Shown in pieces: positions 17,425 to 26,626 of a stretch of 64,000 nt of DNA; position 1 is the stretch's first letter, and each line of letters opens with the position of its first letter. A program made the translations under genes and the position numbers. Under the pieces are notes generated by a model, which searched no databases, was not told where the DNA came from, and saw nothing but the letters and a program-made list of their open reading frames with translations. Source of the stretch: Niveispirillum sp. SYP-B3756 (GTDB lineage Bacteria > Pseudomonadota > Alphaproteobacteria > Azospirillales > Azospirillaceae). The DNA is taken from contig NZ_WIDQ01000003.1 in assembly GCF_009495745.1 (NCBI RefSeq), forward strand, positions 372,001 to 436,000, read 5' to 3'.

Positions 17425-18780
17425 ATGGCGATGGCGGAGCGGGCAAAGACCAAACCAGGATGGCGGGATGTGGCGCGGTCGCTGCGCCGGCCAAAGGTGG
17501 TGGTGGCGCTGCTGCTGGGCTTTTCCTCCGGCCTGCCCTTCCTGTTGACCGGCAATACGCTGGGCTTCTGGCTGCGGGAGGGGGGCAGTAACCTCGCCGT
17601 CATCGGCTTTCTCTCCTGGGTCGGCGTGGTCTATTCGCTGAAAATGTTCTGGGCCCCGCTGGTGGACCGGCTGGATGTGCCGCTGCTGGGGCGGCTGGGC
17701 CGGCGGCGGGGCTGGATGGTGCTGTCGCAACTGCTGGTCGGGGCCGGGCTGCTGGGCATGGCGGTCGTTGGGCCTTCGGGCGGCCAGGGCCTTTGGGCGC
17801 TGGGGGGATTCGCTCTGCTGGCGGCCATTGCGTCCGCTACCCAGGATATTGTCGTGGATGGCTGGCGCATTGAAAGTGCGGCCGACGGGGATGAACAGGG
17901 GCTGCTGGCCGCCACCTTCCAGATGGGATATCGCGCCGCCATGCTGGCAACCGACAGCCTGATCCTGCTGCTGGCAGCGGTGATTGGCTGGCAGCTCTCC
18001 TACGGGGTGGCGGGGCTGGCCATGGGGTTGGGGCTGGTGGCCACCCTGATGGCCACGGAACCCCAACGCCACCTGCCGGCCGGCGATGCCGCCGCCGCCC
18101 CACTCTGGACCGGCAAAGGCCTGTTCGATGCCATTGCCGGCCCGTTTCTGGCCTTCCTGCGTACGCACCGGGAATTATCGGTGCTGATGCTGCTGGTGGT
18201 CTCGCTCTATCGGCTGGGGGATTTCCTGATCGGCCCGATGATCAACCCCTTCTATGTCGATCTTGGCCTTTCCAAAGAGGTGGTGGGGTCGGTGCGCGCC
18301 TCCATCGGGCTCTGGGCCTCACTGTTGGGGATCGCGGTGGGCGGGCTCTGCTCGGTCAGGTTGGGGTTCAACCGCACCTTGATCCTGGGGGCCATTCTGG
18401 GCCCCTTCTCCAATCTGGCCTTCTCCGCCATGGCGCTGGCCGGGCCGGATATCACCGTCTTCGGGGTCGCCATCCTGGTGGATAATTTTGCCACCGGCTT
18501 TGCCGGTGTGGCGCTCACCGCCTATATGGCCAGCTTGACCAGCATCGGTTATACCGCCACGCAATATGCCCTGCTGACCTCTTTCTACGCCCTGCTGGGC
18601 AAGGTGCTGAAGGGCTTCTCCGGTCAGGCGATGGAGGGGTTGCAGGCGCAGTTCGGCGGGGCCATGGGCAGCGCCGCCTTCTTCGCCGGCACCGCCATGA
18701 TCGGCGTGCCGGTGGTCATCCTCTGCGTGATGCTGGACCGGGCCGCGCGCAAGCGTCAGCAACATCAGCCATCCGGCTGA
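17425..18780 (+). CDS. ampG: AmpG-type MFS muropeptide permease
   Basis: Inner-membrane transporter of 451 residues with about 12 hydrophobic segments, in the MFS AmpG group that imports anhydro-muropeptides for cell-wall recycling. The first helix region VVVALLLGFSSGLPFLLTGN and the following FWLREGGSNLAVIGFLSWVG are the AmpG opening. The loop FWAPLVDRLDVPLLGRLGRR and the ATQDIVVDGWRIE segment are also typical. A second Met is at codon 3. No ampC or ampD is nearby, so a link to beta-lactamase induction is not shown. Confidence 0.88.
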   Translation: MAMAERAKTKPGWRDVARSLRRPKVVVALLLGFSSGLPFLLTGNTLGFWLREGGSNLAVIGFLSWVGVVYSLKMFWAPLVDRLDVPLLGRLGRRRGWMVLSQLLVGAGLLGMAVVGPSGGQGLWALGGFALLAAIASATQDIVVDGWRIESAADGDEQGLLAATFQMGYRAAMLATDSLILLLAAVIGWQLSYGVAGLAMGLGLVATLMATEPQRHLPAGDAAAAPLWTGKGLFDAIAGPFLAFLRTHRELSVLMLLVVSLYRLGDFLIGPMINPFYVDLGLSKEVVGSVRASIGLWASLLGIAVGGLCSVRLGFNRTLILGAILGPFSNLAFSAMALAGPDITVFGVAILVDNFATGFAGVALTAYMASLTSIGYTATQYALLTSFYALLGKVLKGFSGQAMEGLQAQFGGAMGSAAFFAGTAMIGVPVVILCVMLDRAARKRQQHQPSG

Positions 18781-18798
18781 TTCAGTGCTGCACCAGGG

Positions 18799-19521
18799 TC
18801 ATTCCCGGTGCAGCAGTTCGTCGGTCAGTAGATTGGCCCAGCGGCGGGAAAGGAAGTCCCGCTTCAGCTGATCACGGTCATATTCCTTGTCGACCCACTC
18901 ATAAAACTCATCCACGGTTCGCCCGCCGGTGCGGGCGAAACTGTCGAAGAAATAATCCAGAATGCCGGTCTTGGCTTGGCGGATATGGCCGAAGCGCCAG
19001 CTCAACTGCTGCTGCGCCTCCGCCAGGGGGCGACCTTCGACCACAAACATATATAGCGTGCTCATGAAGCCGACGCGGTCAGCCCCCGCCTTGCAATGCA
19101 TGACGGCGGGGCTGCGGATGCGGCTCCACATCTCCCGCGCGGCAAACAGATCTTCCTTATAGGGTGCGTCACGCGAGCGCACCCGGAAATCGATCAGATC
19201 AATGCCATAGCGGGCACAGGCCCGCACCTCAAAGAAATAGGAGCCGCAGCCCTCGCGCCGGCCACGCAGATTGATGATGGTGCGAATCCCCATCGCCGCC
19301 AGATCCGCCACCTGTCCCGGCGTCGGCTGGCTGGACCGGTACATCCGGTCACCCAGCGGATAGAAATTGCGATGGACCATGCGGATGAAGGCATGATCCT
19401 TGAACAGCATATTCAGGTAACGCGCCGTCAAGGCCTTGCGGCAATTGGAACTTGCCCATTCAGGCAGCAAACGCGCGGGATGAATCACACGCGGTTCTTC
19501 ATACTGCATCCCCTGCCCCAT
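18799..19521 (-). CDS. Dual-specificity/tyrosine phosphatase-like protein
   Basis: Protein of 240 residues with a cysteine-dependent phosphatase core. RMYRSSQPTPGQVADLAAMG and IRTIINLRGRRE are the usual opening blocks of bacterial DSP-like phosphatases. The P-loop HCKAGADRVG gives the C-x5-R motif, with Cys143 and Arg149. An Asp in RSRDAPYKED is placed to act as general acid. The closing helices (FDSFARTGGRTVDEFYEWVD) are unassigned. No membrane segment or signal is visible. It is convergent with ampG, and its target (protein, lipid or sugar phosphate) is unknown. Confidence 0.85.
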   Translation of the reverse strand: MGQGMQYEEPRVIHPARLLPEWASSNCRKALTARYLNMLFKDHAFIRMVHRNFYPLGDRMYRSSQPTPGQVADLAAMGIRTIINLRGRREGCGSYFFEVRACARYGIDLIDFRVRSRDAPYKEDLFAAREMWSRIRSPAVMHCKAGADRVGFMSTLYMFVVEGRPLAEAQQQLSWRFGHIRQAKTGILDYFFDSFARTGGRTVDEFYEWVDKEYDRDQLKRDFLSRRWANLLTDELLHRE

Positions 19522-19786
19522 TTGCCAAAGCCCGCAGGCTTGGTGGCACCTCTCGGCCCGCTCTATCTATTTCATACGATATAGGCCACCTGAGTGGCGA
19601 GCCGAAAATAAACAAAAATGGTTATATTTGTTTGACAGTTTTCCATCACTATTAAGACCAGGCGGCGGTTGACCAGCTGCCGACCTGCGGCAAGACAAAG
19701 CAGCCGGCCATTTCATCGCCCCTTGCCTTGGCCGCGGCACTGGCCTAGGGTCCGCTCGCCCATTGTGGAGAGGGGTCTGTTAAACC

Positions 19787-21106
19787 GTGGTCCGTTCCGT
19801 GTCGTCCACCATCGCCCGCCTGCTGCTTGCCGGCGCGGCCATTTCCTTTGCCGGCGTTGCCGCCGCGCAATCCGCCAACAATGAACAGGCTCAGCCGCCG
19901 GCCGGCGGGCTGATCCTGCCGGGTACGGTGCAGACGCCGCAGCAGGGCGGCAGCCCGGCTGCCGGTACCATCGGCGGTGGCGGTCCGGCCGCTGGCACGG
20001 TTGGCGCACCGCAGGCACAGCCGCAGCGCCCCGCGGCGGCCGCGCCACAGGGTGCAGCACCGAAGCCCGGTGCGCCTGTCCCGGCGCAGGGTGGCCCGGC
20101 CACCCCGCCCAAGCCGTCCAAGACCGGCAATCTGAAGGGCGACTGGAAGGTGCAGCCGCAGGTCTTCACCGACGGCTCCTTCAAGATGTGCGCTGTGGGG
20201 GCGGAGTTCGACAATAATCTGCACCTGCTGTTCCTGCGCAATCCCACCAAGCATACCCAGATGATTCTGGGTATTCCCGGCGCACAGATGCCGCCGGGCC
20301 AGCGCACCGGCGTCAAGCTGTCGGTGGATGGCAAGGTGACGCGCGAACTGGGTGCTATCGTCAGTCAGCCCAACGCTCTGGCCATTGGTCTGGGCGACGA
20401 TGCCGATCTGATCAAGGCGATCAGCTCCGGCAAAACCCTGTCCATTGAGGTGCCGGGCGATACAGCCAGCTTCCAGCTGAAGGGCACCACCAAGGCGTTC
20501 AGCGACCTCAACAGCTGCGTCGACCAGGGCGTTGCCGGCACCTTGAAGCTGCCGCCCCCCAGTGAACCGGTGATCGATCCGGCCCTGGCCAAGACGCTGG
20601 TGGATGCCGGCCTGCAATCAGCCCGTGCCATTCCGGTGGACAAGATCCCGCCGCAGCAGCGTCCGGGTGACTATGCCTGGCAGATCGGCGACAAGGTGCT
20701 GGGTTCCGTGCGCAGCTTCCCGATGGGAGAAGCGGCCGGCGACTTCGCTAAGGTCTCCGACACCTATGCCGAACAACTGAAAAAGAGCTGCGAAGGCACC
20801 TATACGCCCGCCTTCGCCGCGATTGAGACGCTGACGGCTTACAAGCTGCGCACCGGTACGGTGTCGTGTGACAGCAATGGCAACAAGATCCATGTCGCCG
20901 TGCTGATGCAGTTCATTGAGCTGCCCAAGCAGCCAGGCCAGGAACAGGCCCTGCGGATTTTGAACGTCTATTCGCATGAAGCTGCCGATGCCGATAAGGC
21001 ACAGGCAGACAGCGCGATGCAGGCGATTGCCAAGGTGATCCGCGAAAAGGGCAAGGAGCCGCTGAAGGTTCCGGGCCAGCCGCAGGCGCCGGCCGCCAAG
21101 CCGTAA
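19787..21106 (+). CDS. Periplasmic IalB-like protein
   Basis: Secreted protein of 439 residues related to invasion-associated locus B. It starts at a GTG with GAGAGGGGT upstream. A signal peptide (STIARLLLAGAAISFAGVAA) precedes about 85 residues rich in Pro, Ala, Gln and Gly, likely a disordered linker. The IalB-type domain follows: GDWKVQPQVFTDGSFKMCA, RNPTKHTQMILGIPGAQMPP, then a Cys in LNSCVDQGVAG. A second domain of about 170 residues at the C-terminus is not recognised. IalB proteins are periplasmic with uncertain function. Confidence 0.75.
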   Translation: MVRSVSSTIARLLLAGAAISFAGVAAAQSANNEQAQPPAGGLILPGTVQTPQQGGSPAAGTIGGGGPAAGTVGAPQAQPQRPAAAAPQGAAPKPGAPVPAQGGPATPPKPSKTGNLKGDWKVQPQVFTDGSFKMCAVGAEFDNNLHLLFLRNPTKHTQMILGIPGAQMPPGQRTGVKLSVDGKVTRELGAIVSQPNALAIGLGDDADLIKAISSGKTLSIEVPGDTASFQLKGTTKAFSDLNSCVDQGVAGTLKLPPPSEPVIDPALAKTLVDAGLQSARAIPVDKIPPQQRPGDYAWQIGDKVLGSVRSFPMGEAAGDFAKVSDTYAEQLKKSCEGTYTPAFAAIETLTAYKLRTGTVSCDSNGNKIHVAVLMQFIELPKQPGQEQALRILNVYSHEAADADKAQADSAMQAIAKVIREKGKEPLKVPGQPQAPAAKP

Positions 21107-21129
21107 TCGGTAAGCGATCTTGTTTCATG

Positions 21130-21159
21130 AAAGGGCCGGGCGGAAACGTCCGGCCCTTT
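21130..21159 (+). terminator. Hairpin terminator after the IalB-like gene
   Basis: A 10-bp perfect stem AAAGGGCCGG/CCGGCCCTTT 23 bases after the stop, with a short CTGTTT tail. It is a likely terminator, though the T run is weak. Confidence 0.65.
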
Positions 21160-21354
21160 CTGTTTGGCGGGAATTGGCCCTAAACCCGCCTCTGCTGCGG
21201 GGCCAGCGCCCTTTGCCATGCGGCTTGACCACAGCATAATCAACCCTACCGGCGTATGATTATGGAAGGTCTGGGCAGCCGCCCCGGCAGAAACAAGGCC
21301 GGCAATCCGCGAAATTGACGGCACCGCAAAAGACGGTGCCGCGAGGGAGGCACC

Positions 21355-22359
21355 ATGCGGCACAAAACAGCCGGCAGCGCCGATCAGCAACCGCCCTCTC
21401 TTAGGCGGCGATGCCGTCGCTGGGCAGGGATTTTCTGCCTGTTGCTGGCCGGTTTTCCGCCGGCCCTCGCCTCCTCCCCGGCCGTTCCCGGGCTGGAGCC
21501 TGAGCCGGTTCACGCCATTCCCACACGGCCTGATCGGGCGGGGCGCCTGCTGGCACCGGTTCTGGTGGATGGTGCCGGGCCTTTCCGGTTTCTGGTGGAT
21601 ACCGGCTGCAATGGCACCATGATCGGAGAAAAGCTGGCGCTGGCCATGGGGTTTAATCCCGATCCGGCCGGGGGCGGCCTGAACGTGATCGTGCATGATG
21701 TGCTGGGGCCGGTGCGGATGCCGGCCATGCGGCTGGGCGAGCTCGACATGGGGCGTTTCAGCACCCGCAACGTGATTGCCCCCATCATGTTGATCGCCGA
21801 CCGTTCCGGTGCCGATGGGGTGATCGGCACCAACAGTCTGGCCGGCCACCGCCTGATGGTGGACTTCAAACATGACCGTATCCGCATAGAACCTTCACGC
21901 CGCCAGCCCCCTTCCGGCTTCGAAACAATAAAGGGGCGTATGCACGGTGACAATCTGCTGATCGTTCCGGTTCAGATCGCCGGTATCACCGTACCGGCAT
22001 TGGTTGATACGGGTGCGGAACGATCATTGTTCAACAAGGCTTTACTGACCCGCATCCTGGCGTCGAACAATACCGAACCCTTGGGCTATCTACATCTGGT
22101 CAATCTGGCAGGTCTGGAAATCAAGGGACCGGTGCATCTGCTGCCGCGGGTTCGCCTGGGCAGTCTGACGATCCGCAACCTTGCGGCCATTCTGGTGGAG
22201 GCCCATGCCTTTGATCGGCTGGGGCTGTCCGATGAACCGGCCCTGGTGCTGGGCATGGATGTATTGGGCATCGCGGAGAGTATCGCCGTGGATTTCGGCC
22301 AGAGCGAACTGCATCTCCGGACAACCGATATGAGGGGGACACGCATTATCCGCCGCTGA
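21355..22359 (+). CDS. Retropepsin-like aspartic protease with two DTG domains
   Basis: A 334-residue exported protein with a signal segment near residues 24-40 (AGIFCLLLAGFPPALAS). It has two retropepsin-type halves. The first active-site motif is FLVDTGCNGT with Asp82 and the partner GVIGTN at about 155-160. The second is ALVDTGAERS with Asp218 and ALVLGMD at about 296-302. Most bacterial retropepsin-like proteins have one DTG and must dimerise; here one chain carries both, as in pepsin. A GGGAGG ribosome-binding site precedes the ATG. The location is probably periplasmic and the substrate is unknown. Confidence 0.85.
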   Translation: MRHKTAGSADQQPPSLRRRCRRWAGIFCLLLAGFPPALASSPAVPGLEPEPVHAIPTRPDRAGRLLAPVLVDGAGPFRFLVDTGCNGTMIGEKLALAMGFNPDPAGGGLNVIVHDVLGPVRMPAMRLGELDMGRFSTRNVIAPIMLIADRSGADGVIGTNSLAGHRLMVDFKHDRIRIEPSRRQPPSGFETIKGRMHGDNLLIVPVQIAGITVPALVDTGAERSLFNKALLTRILASNNTEPLGYLHLVNLAGLEIKGPVHLLPRVRLGSLTIRNLAAILVEAHAFDRLGLSDEPALVLGMDVLGIAESIAVDFGQSELHLRTTDMRGTRIIRR

Positions 22360-22488
22360 CCCGGCAGCTTTTTCCGTGCCCAATGCGCCACACAACGCCG
22401 TTACCTTACGGAAACAATGCGGCAAATCGGTTTGCCTGCATGACTCTTCACCGCCGCTCCGTTAAATTAGACATATATGGAGTGGATG

Positions 22489-23121
22489 ATGACGTCCAAA
22501 CGCCTTGCGGCCCTTATCCTGTGCCTGACCTGCCTGGCTGGTCCCGCCCATGCGGCGGACCTGATCGCGGATTCAGCTGGGGCGGACGCGGGGTCGGTCT
22601 CCACACTTTCCGGCCAAGGCGTGCCCCTGTCGATGGATAGTTACGGGGCCATCAGCGTATCCGGCGCCAACACGTCCAGTGCTGCCGGTTGGCAGCCCAT
22701 GGAAAGCCTGCGGGTGGAGCTGGAATATTCTTACCGTGGCCGCAACGCCCTGGCGCTGCCCCCTGGTGGTCCCGATGCCAACACCGCCGGAACCATCAGC
22801 CTGATGGCCAATGCCATGGTCGATGTGAAGCTGACGGATTGGATGACCCCCTATGTCGGCATTGGCGTCGGCATGACCCGGCTGGAAGCTGATCGCCTCA
22901 CCTTTGGTCTGGGCACCGGTGATGCTCGCGGGGAAAGCTTTGGCTATCAGGGATTTGTCGGCGTGAACGTCCCGGTCAGCAGCAGCTTCTCCCTCTTCGC
23001 CGATGGGCGCTATACAAGGCCGGGGGATTTTGCCTTTACCGGCGTCGATGCCGCCGCTCCCCATACTTTAGCGGAAAGCTGGACGGCACTGGCCGGTATC
23101 CGCTTCACCTTCGGTCGCTGA
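22489..23121 (+). CDS. Outer-membrane beta-barrel protein, OmpA/OmpW-like porin
   Basis: Exported protein of 210 residues. A signal peptide (AALILCLTCLAGPAHAAD) precedes an Ala/Gly/Ser-rich region and then alternating amphipathic strands such as LRVELEYSYRGRN, MVDVKLTDWMTPYVGIGVGM, YQGFVGVNVPVSSSFSLFAD and the C-terminal WTALAGIRFTFGR. The terminal strand ends close to the phenylalanine signature of barrel proteins. GGAG lies six bases before the ATG at 22489. The family is of the opacity or OmpA-barrel type; transport role is not evident. Confidence 0.75.
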   Translation: MTSKRLAALILCLTCLAGPAHAADLIADSAGADAGSVSTLSGQGVPLSMDSYGAISVSGANTSSAAGWQPMESLRVELEYSYRGRNALALPPGGPDANTAGTISLMANAMVDVKLTDWMTPYVGIGVGMTRLEADRLTFGLGTGDARGESFGYQGFVGVNVPVSSSFSLFADGRYTRPGDFAFTGVDAAAPHTLAESWTALAGIRFTFGR

Positions 23122-23130
23122 AGCAGGCTT

Positions 23131-23291
23131 ATACCAATCTCCCTTGATCGTGACCGATCCAGGGAGACTTTGCGTTCCCTCATGCGCCGGGCGCTGCCTC
23201 CGGCAGCTTGGCTTACGCGCCCATGAGGGCGCGGGCCGGCAGTCGCCGGCCTCCAACCCGCCTAAAGGTCAACCTTTAGGCGGGTTGGTAT
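23131..23291 (+). repeat. Composite palindromic element, copy 2
   Basis: Flanked by ATACCAA and TTGGTAT (23131-23137/23285-23291). A first hairpin TCTCCCT/AGGGAGA encloses GATCGTGACCGATC. The core follows: TTCCCTCATGCGCCGGGCG, CTTGGCTTACGCGCC, GGCGCGGGCCGGCAGTCGCC. A perfect 17-bp terminal hairpin ends it, with arms 23253-23269 and 23272-23288. It fills the whole gap between the outer-membrane protein gene and dinB and matches the copy at 56871 closely. Confidence 0.8.
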
Positions 23292-23302
23292 TAAGCTCCC
23301 AT

Positions 23303-24607
23303 TCAAACCGGCTCGCGGGGTGGTTTGCCGCCCAGCCCCCTGCCCTTGACGATGGCACCACTGCCCAGTTTGGCCCGCACCGCATCCATGGCCTGCTCCA
23401 CCTGGGCCCGGCGCTGCAGGCCGGGGTCAGCCAGATCTGGTGGATCGGCATCGCGCCCATCCACCAGATCAGAACAGCCGATGCCCAGCAGGCGGAAATG
23501 CCGGCCATCGGCCTCCCCCGCCAGCAGCGTGCAGCCGGTACGGAAGATGCGGTCAGCCATCCGGGTCGGGCTGGGCAGGCGCTGGCTACGGCTGATCAGG
23601 CGGAAATCCGGCGTTTTCAGCTTCAGCGTCACGGTATTGCCCGCCAGCCCGGCCGCCTTCAACCGGCGGGAGACGGTTTCGGCCAGGGGCCACATGATCT
23701 TTTCCAGCGCATCGCCGGCAGCGATATCCTGATCAAAGGTGGTTTCGGCGGAAATGCTCTTGGCCGGGCTGTGGGGCGTGATGCTGCGATCATCCTCCCC
23801 ACGGGAAAACCGGTAAAGCCGCTGGCCAATGCTGCCATAGCGGGTGACCAGATATTTCAGATCCATTTCCCGCAACTGGCCGATGCTGCGGATACCATCA
23901 TGGTCCAGCTTCTGGGCCAGGGCCTTGCCCACCCCCCAGATCATGCCCACCGGCTTGGGGGCCAGGAAATCCAAAGCCTCCGCGCGGCCGATGACGGCAA
24001 AACCGCGCGGCTTGTCCAGATCGCTGGCCACCTTGGCCAGAAACTTATTGTAACTGAGGCCGATGGAGGCGGTGATGCCAATCTCCTGCTCAATCCGCCG
24101 CACCAGCCGGGCCAGGGTTTGGGCCGGGCTGCCACCATGCAGCAGCTCGGTCCCGGAAAGGTCCAGAAAGGCCTCATCGATGGAAATCGGCTCCACCAGC
24201 GGGGTGACCGATTCCATCAATTGCCGCACCTGCCGGCCCACCTGGGCGTATCGGCGCATGTCGGGCTTGATCACCGTGGCCGTCGGGCAGAGCGACAGGG
24301 CCTTGAACATCGGCATGGCGGAGCGCACGCCATACAGGCGTGCAACATAGCAGCAGGCGGAAACCACGCCCCGGTGCCCACCACCAACGATTACCGGCTG
24401 ATCGGCCAGTTCCGGCCGGTCGCGCTTTTCCACACTGGCATAAAAGGCATCGCAATCGATATGGGCGGTGGACAGCGCGTGCAGCTCCGCATGGACCAGC
24501 ATCCGCACCGACCCGCAGGCGGTACAGCGGCGAGCCGGCGTCTGGCGTCGCCCGCAATCACGGCACAGCCCATCTGCGGGGCCGGTAGGGGGATCAGCGT
24601 GGGACAA
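23303..24607 (-). CDS. dinB: DNA polymerase IV (DinB) with N-terminal zinc ribbon
   Basis: Y-family translesion polymerase, 434 residues. The catalytic core has [12 protein letters not shown] with the first metal Asp and [17 protein letters not shown] with the catalytic Asp-Glu pair. The thumb and little-finger regions follow ([21 protein letters not shown]). About 45 residues precede the core, including two Cys pairs, [18 protein letters not shown], suggesting a zinc ribbon. That extension occurs in some alphaproteobacterial DinB proteins. No SOS box was identified upstream. The start at 24607 includes the ribbon; a start at the later Met would exclude it. Confidence 0.93.
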   Translation of the reverse strand: MSHADPPTGPADGLCRDCGRRQTPARRCTACGSVRMLVHAELHALSTAHIDCDAFYASVEKRDRPELADQPVIVGGGHRGVVSACCYVARLYGVRSAMPMFKALSLCPTATVIKPDMRRYAQVGRQVRQLMESVTPLVEPISIDEAFLDLSGTELLHGGSPAQTLARLVRRIEQEIGITASIGLSYNKFLAKVASDLDKPRGFAVIGRAEALDFLAPKPVGMIWGVGKALAQKLDHDGIRSIGQLREMDLKYLVTRYGSIGQRLYRFSRGEDDRSITPHSPAKSISAETTFDQDIAAGDALEKIMWPLAETVSRRLKAAGLAGNTVTLKLKTPDFRLISRSQRLPSPTRMADRIFRTGCTLLAGEADGRHFRLLGIGCSDLVDGRDADPPDLADPGLQRRAQVEQAMDAVRAKLGSGAIVKGRGLGGKPPREPV

Positions 24608-24747
24608 GGGGGGCCGGGCCGATAACCGATGTTTAACCTTTGCCGCTGCTTAATCCTAAGCAACGGTTAACTGTTTCTTTGCCACGACGGGCATCGCACA
24701 GTATGTCAGCATAGTGCCATAAACCCCGTCGGAACAGGACATGCAAC

Positions 24748-25161
24748 ATGGGTGCAGAAATGATGGCCCCGACGGCAGACAGCCCACAGCAGAAGAGCGC
24801 CCGGCCCCTCGTCCTGATCGTCGAGGATAATGAATTGAACATGAAACTGTTCAACGACCTGCTGGAAGCCCATGGCTATGCGACGCTGCAGACCCGCGAC
24901 GGGATGGAAGCGCTGCGACTTGCCCGTTTGCACAATCCCGACCTGATCTTGATGGATATCCAGTTACCGGAGGTTTCCGGGCTTGAGGTTACCAAATGGC
25001 TGAAGGAAGATGACGCGCTGCGGGCCATCCCCGTCATCGCCGTCACCGCCTTTGCCATGAAGGGAGATGAGGAGAAGATTCGTGAAGGGGGCTGCGAAGC
25101 CTATATCGCCAAACCGATCTCAGTGGCAAAATTCCTGCAAACGGTTCAAGATTTCGTATGA
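24748..25161 (+). CDS. divK: Single-domain response regulator DivK
   Basis: CheY-like receiver of 137 residues, nearly all receiver. The sequence [20 protein letters not shown], the phospho-acceptor Asp70 in [16 protein letters not shown], and the conserved Lys122 in YIAKPISV match DivK closely. In Caulobacter, DivK is phosphorylated by PleC and DivJ and controls the CckA-CtrA pathway. About 18 residues of polar N-terminal extension are unusual; an internal Met at codon 5 or 6 may be the true start. It lies 34 bases upstream of pleD, the conserved pairing, so the two are probably one operon. Confidence 0.94.
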   Translation: MGAEMMAPTADSPQQKSARPLVLIVEDNELNMKLFNDLLEAHGYATLQTRDGMEALRLARLHNPDLILMDIQLPEVSGLEVTKWLKEDDALRAIPVIAVTAFAMKGDEEKIREGGCEAYIAKPISVAKFLQTVQDFV

Positions 25162-25195
25162 CGCCCGCCTGCCGGGCACGGAAGAATAGGAAACC

Positions 25196-26608
25196 ATGTC
25201 GGCCCGGGTTCTTGTTGTTGATGATGTGCTCCCCAATGTGAAACTCCTCGCGGCAAAGCTGACGCGGGAATATTTTGACGTTGTCACCGCCAACAGCGGC
25301 CCGGAAGCGCTGGAGCGGATCAAAGCCCATCAACCGGATATTGTGCTGCTGGATGTGATGATGCCCGGCATGGACGGGTTTGAGGTGTGCGAGCGGATTC
25401 GCGCCGACCCGGCCACCATGCATATCCCGGTTATCATGGTGACCGCGCTTTCGGATGTCAGCGACCGGGTGCGCGGGCTGGAGGCAGGGGCCGACGATTT
25501 CCTGACCAAGCCGGTCAATGATGTGGCGCTTTTTGCCCGCGTCCGCTCCCTGGTCCGTCTGAAAATGATGATGGATGAATGGCGCCTGCGGGAAAGCACC
25601 TCTGGCCAGCTGGGGATGTTGGTCTCTACCGATTCGGTGCAAAACCAGACGGCGGAGGCAGCGCGGGTGCTGGTGGTGGAGGATAGTGCCATTGATCTGG
25701 ACAAGATTGATGAGACGCTGGCCCGCGACCGCGATGATTTGACGGATACGGATAGCTGCACCGCCGGGCTGGAACTAGCCCTGAATGAGGAATTCGACCT
25801 GATCATCGTCAGCCTGACGCTGATGCGGGAAGATGGCTTGCGGCTCTGCTCCCAGTTGCGCAGTCAGGAACGCTCTCGCCAGATCCCCATTCTGCTAATG
25901 GCCGATGAAACTGACATGGATCGGGTGGCCAAGGGGCTGGAGCTGGGCGCCAATGATTATCTGATCAAACCCATCGACCGGAATGAGCTGCTGGCCCGCG
26001 CCCGCACGCAGATAAGGCGCAAGCGCTATCAGGATCGGCTGCGCGCCAATTACGAACAAAGCCTGTCGATGGCGCTGACCGACAGCCTGACCGGTCTGTT
26101 CAACCGCCGCTATCTCTCCGCCCACCTGCCCCGGCTGCTGGATCGCAGCGGCGGCAATGCCAAGCCCGTCTCCGCCTTGATGTTCGATATTGACCATTTC
26201 AAGGTGGTCAATGACAGCTGGGGCCATGGCGTGGGCGATGAGGTGCTGAAGGAAGTGGCGGGCCGCGCCAGCCGCAACCTGCGCAATTTTGACCTCGTCG
26301 CCCGGCTGGGCGGGGAGGAATTCGTCGTCATCATGCCCGATACGGACATGACCCAGGCGACGCTGGTGGCAGAACGGCTGCGCAAGCGCATTGCCGAAAC
26401 CAGCTTCGACGTCGCAGCCCCGGTGCAAAAGATCGATGTCACCATCAGCATCGGCGTCGCCGTCACCGACGGTCGGCAGGATGCTGATGGTAAAACCGAA
26501 AGCGGGGATCAATTGCTGCGTCGCGCCGACATGGCGCTTTATCAGGCCAAGCGGTCCGGCCGTAACCGCGTCGTTGTCGATGACGGCACCATCCCGGCCG
26601 TCAGCTGA
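25196..26608 (+). CDS. pleD: PleD-type diguanylate cyclase response regulator
   Basis: Two receiver domains followed by a GGDEF domain, 470 residues. The first receiver has phospho-acceptor Asp53 (LLDVMMPGMDGFEV) and Lys105. The second, starting VLVVEDSAIDLDK, has Ser in the acceptor position (IIVSLTLMREDG), as expected of the dimerisation adaptor. The catalytic motif is GGEEF at 372-376, and the product-inhibition site RxxD is RNFD at 363-366. It therefore should make cyclic di-GMP under feedback control. In Caulobacter PleD drives the swarmer-to-stalked transition. It follows divK. Confidence 0.95.
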   Translation: MSARVLVVDDVLPNVKLLAAKLTREYFDVVTANSGPEALERIKAHQPDIVLLDVMMPGMDGFEVCERIRADPATMHIPVIMVTALSDVSDRVRGLEAGADDFLTKPVNDVALFARVRSLVRLKMMMDEWRLRESTSGQLGMLVSTDSVQNQTAEAARVLVVEDSAIDLDKIDETLARDRDDLTDTDSCTAGLELALNEEFDLIIVSLTLMREDGLRLCSQLRSQERSRQIPILLMADETDMDRVAKGLELGANDYLIKPIDRNELLARARTQIRRKRYQDRLRANYEQSLSMALTDSLTGLFNRRYLSAHLPRLLDRSGGNAKPVSALMFDIDHFKVVNDSWGHGVGDEVLKEVAGRASRNLRNFDLVARLGGEEFVVIMPDTDMTQATLVAERLRKRIAETSFDVAAPVQKIDVTISIGVAVTDGRQDADGKTESGDQLLRRADMALYQAKRSGRNRVVVDDGTIPAVS

Positions 26609-26626
26609 ACAAAAAGGGCGGCGGGG

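Noticed and set aside
24608-24747. Possible CtrA-binding sites upstream of divK
   Set aside because: TTAA boxes are present but spaced 13 bases apart, not the seven expected of the CtrA motif.
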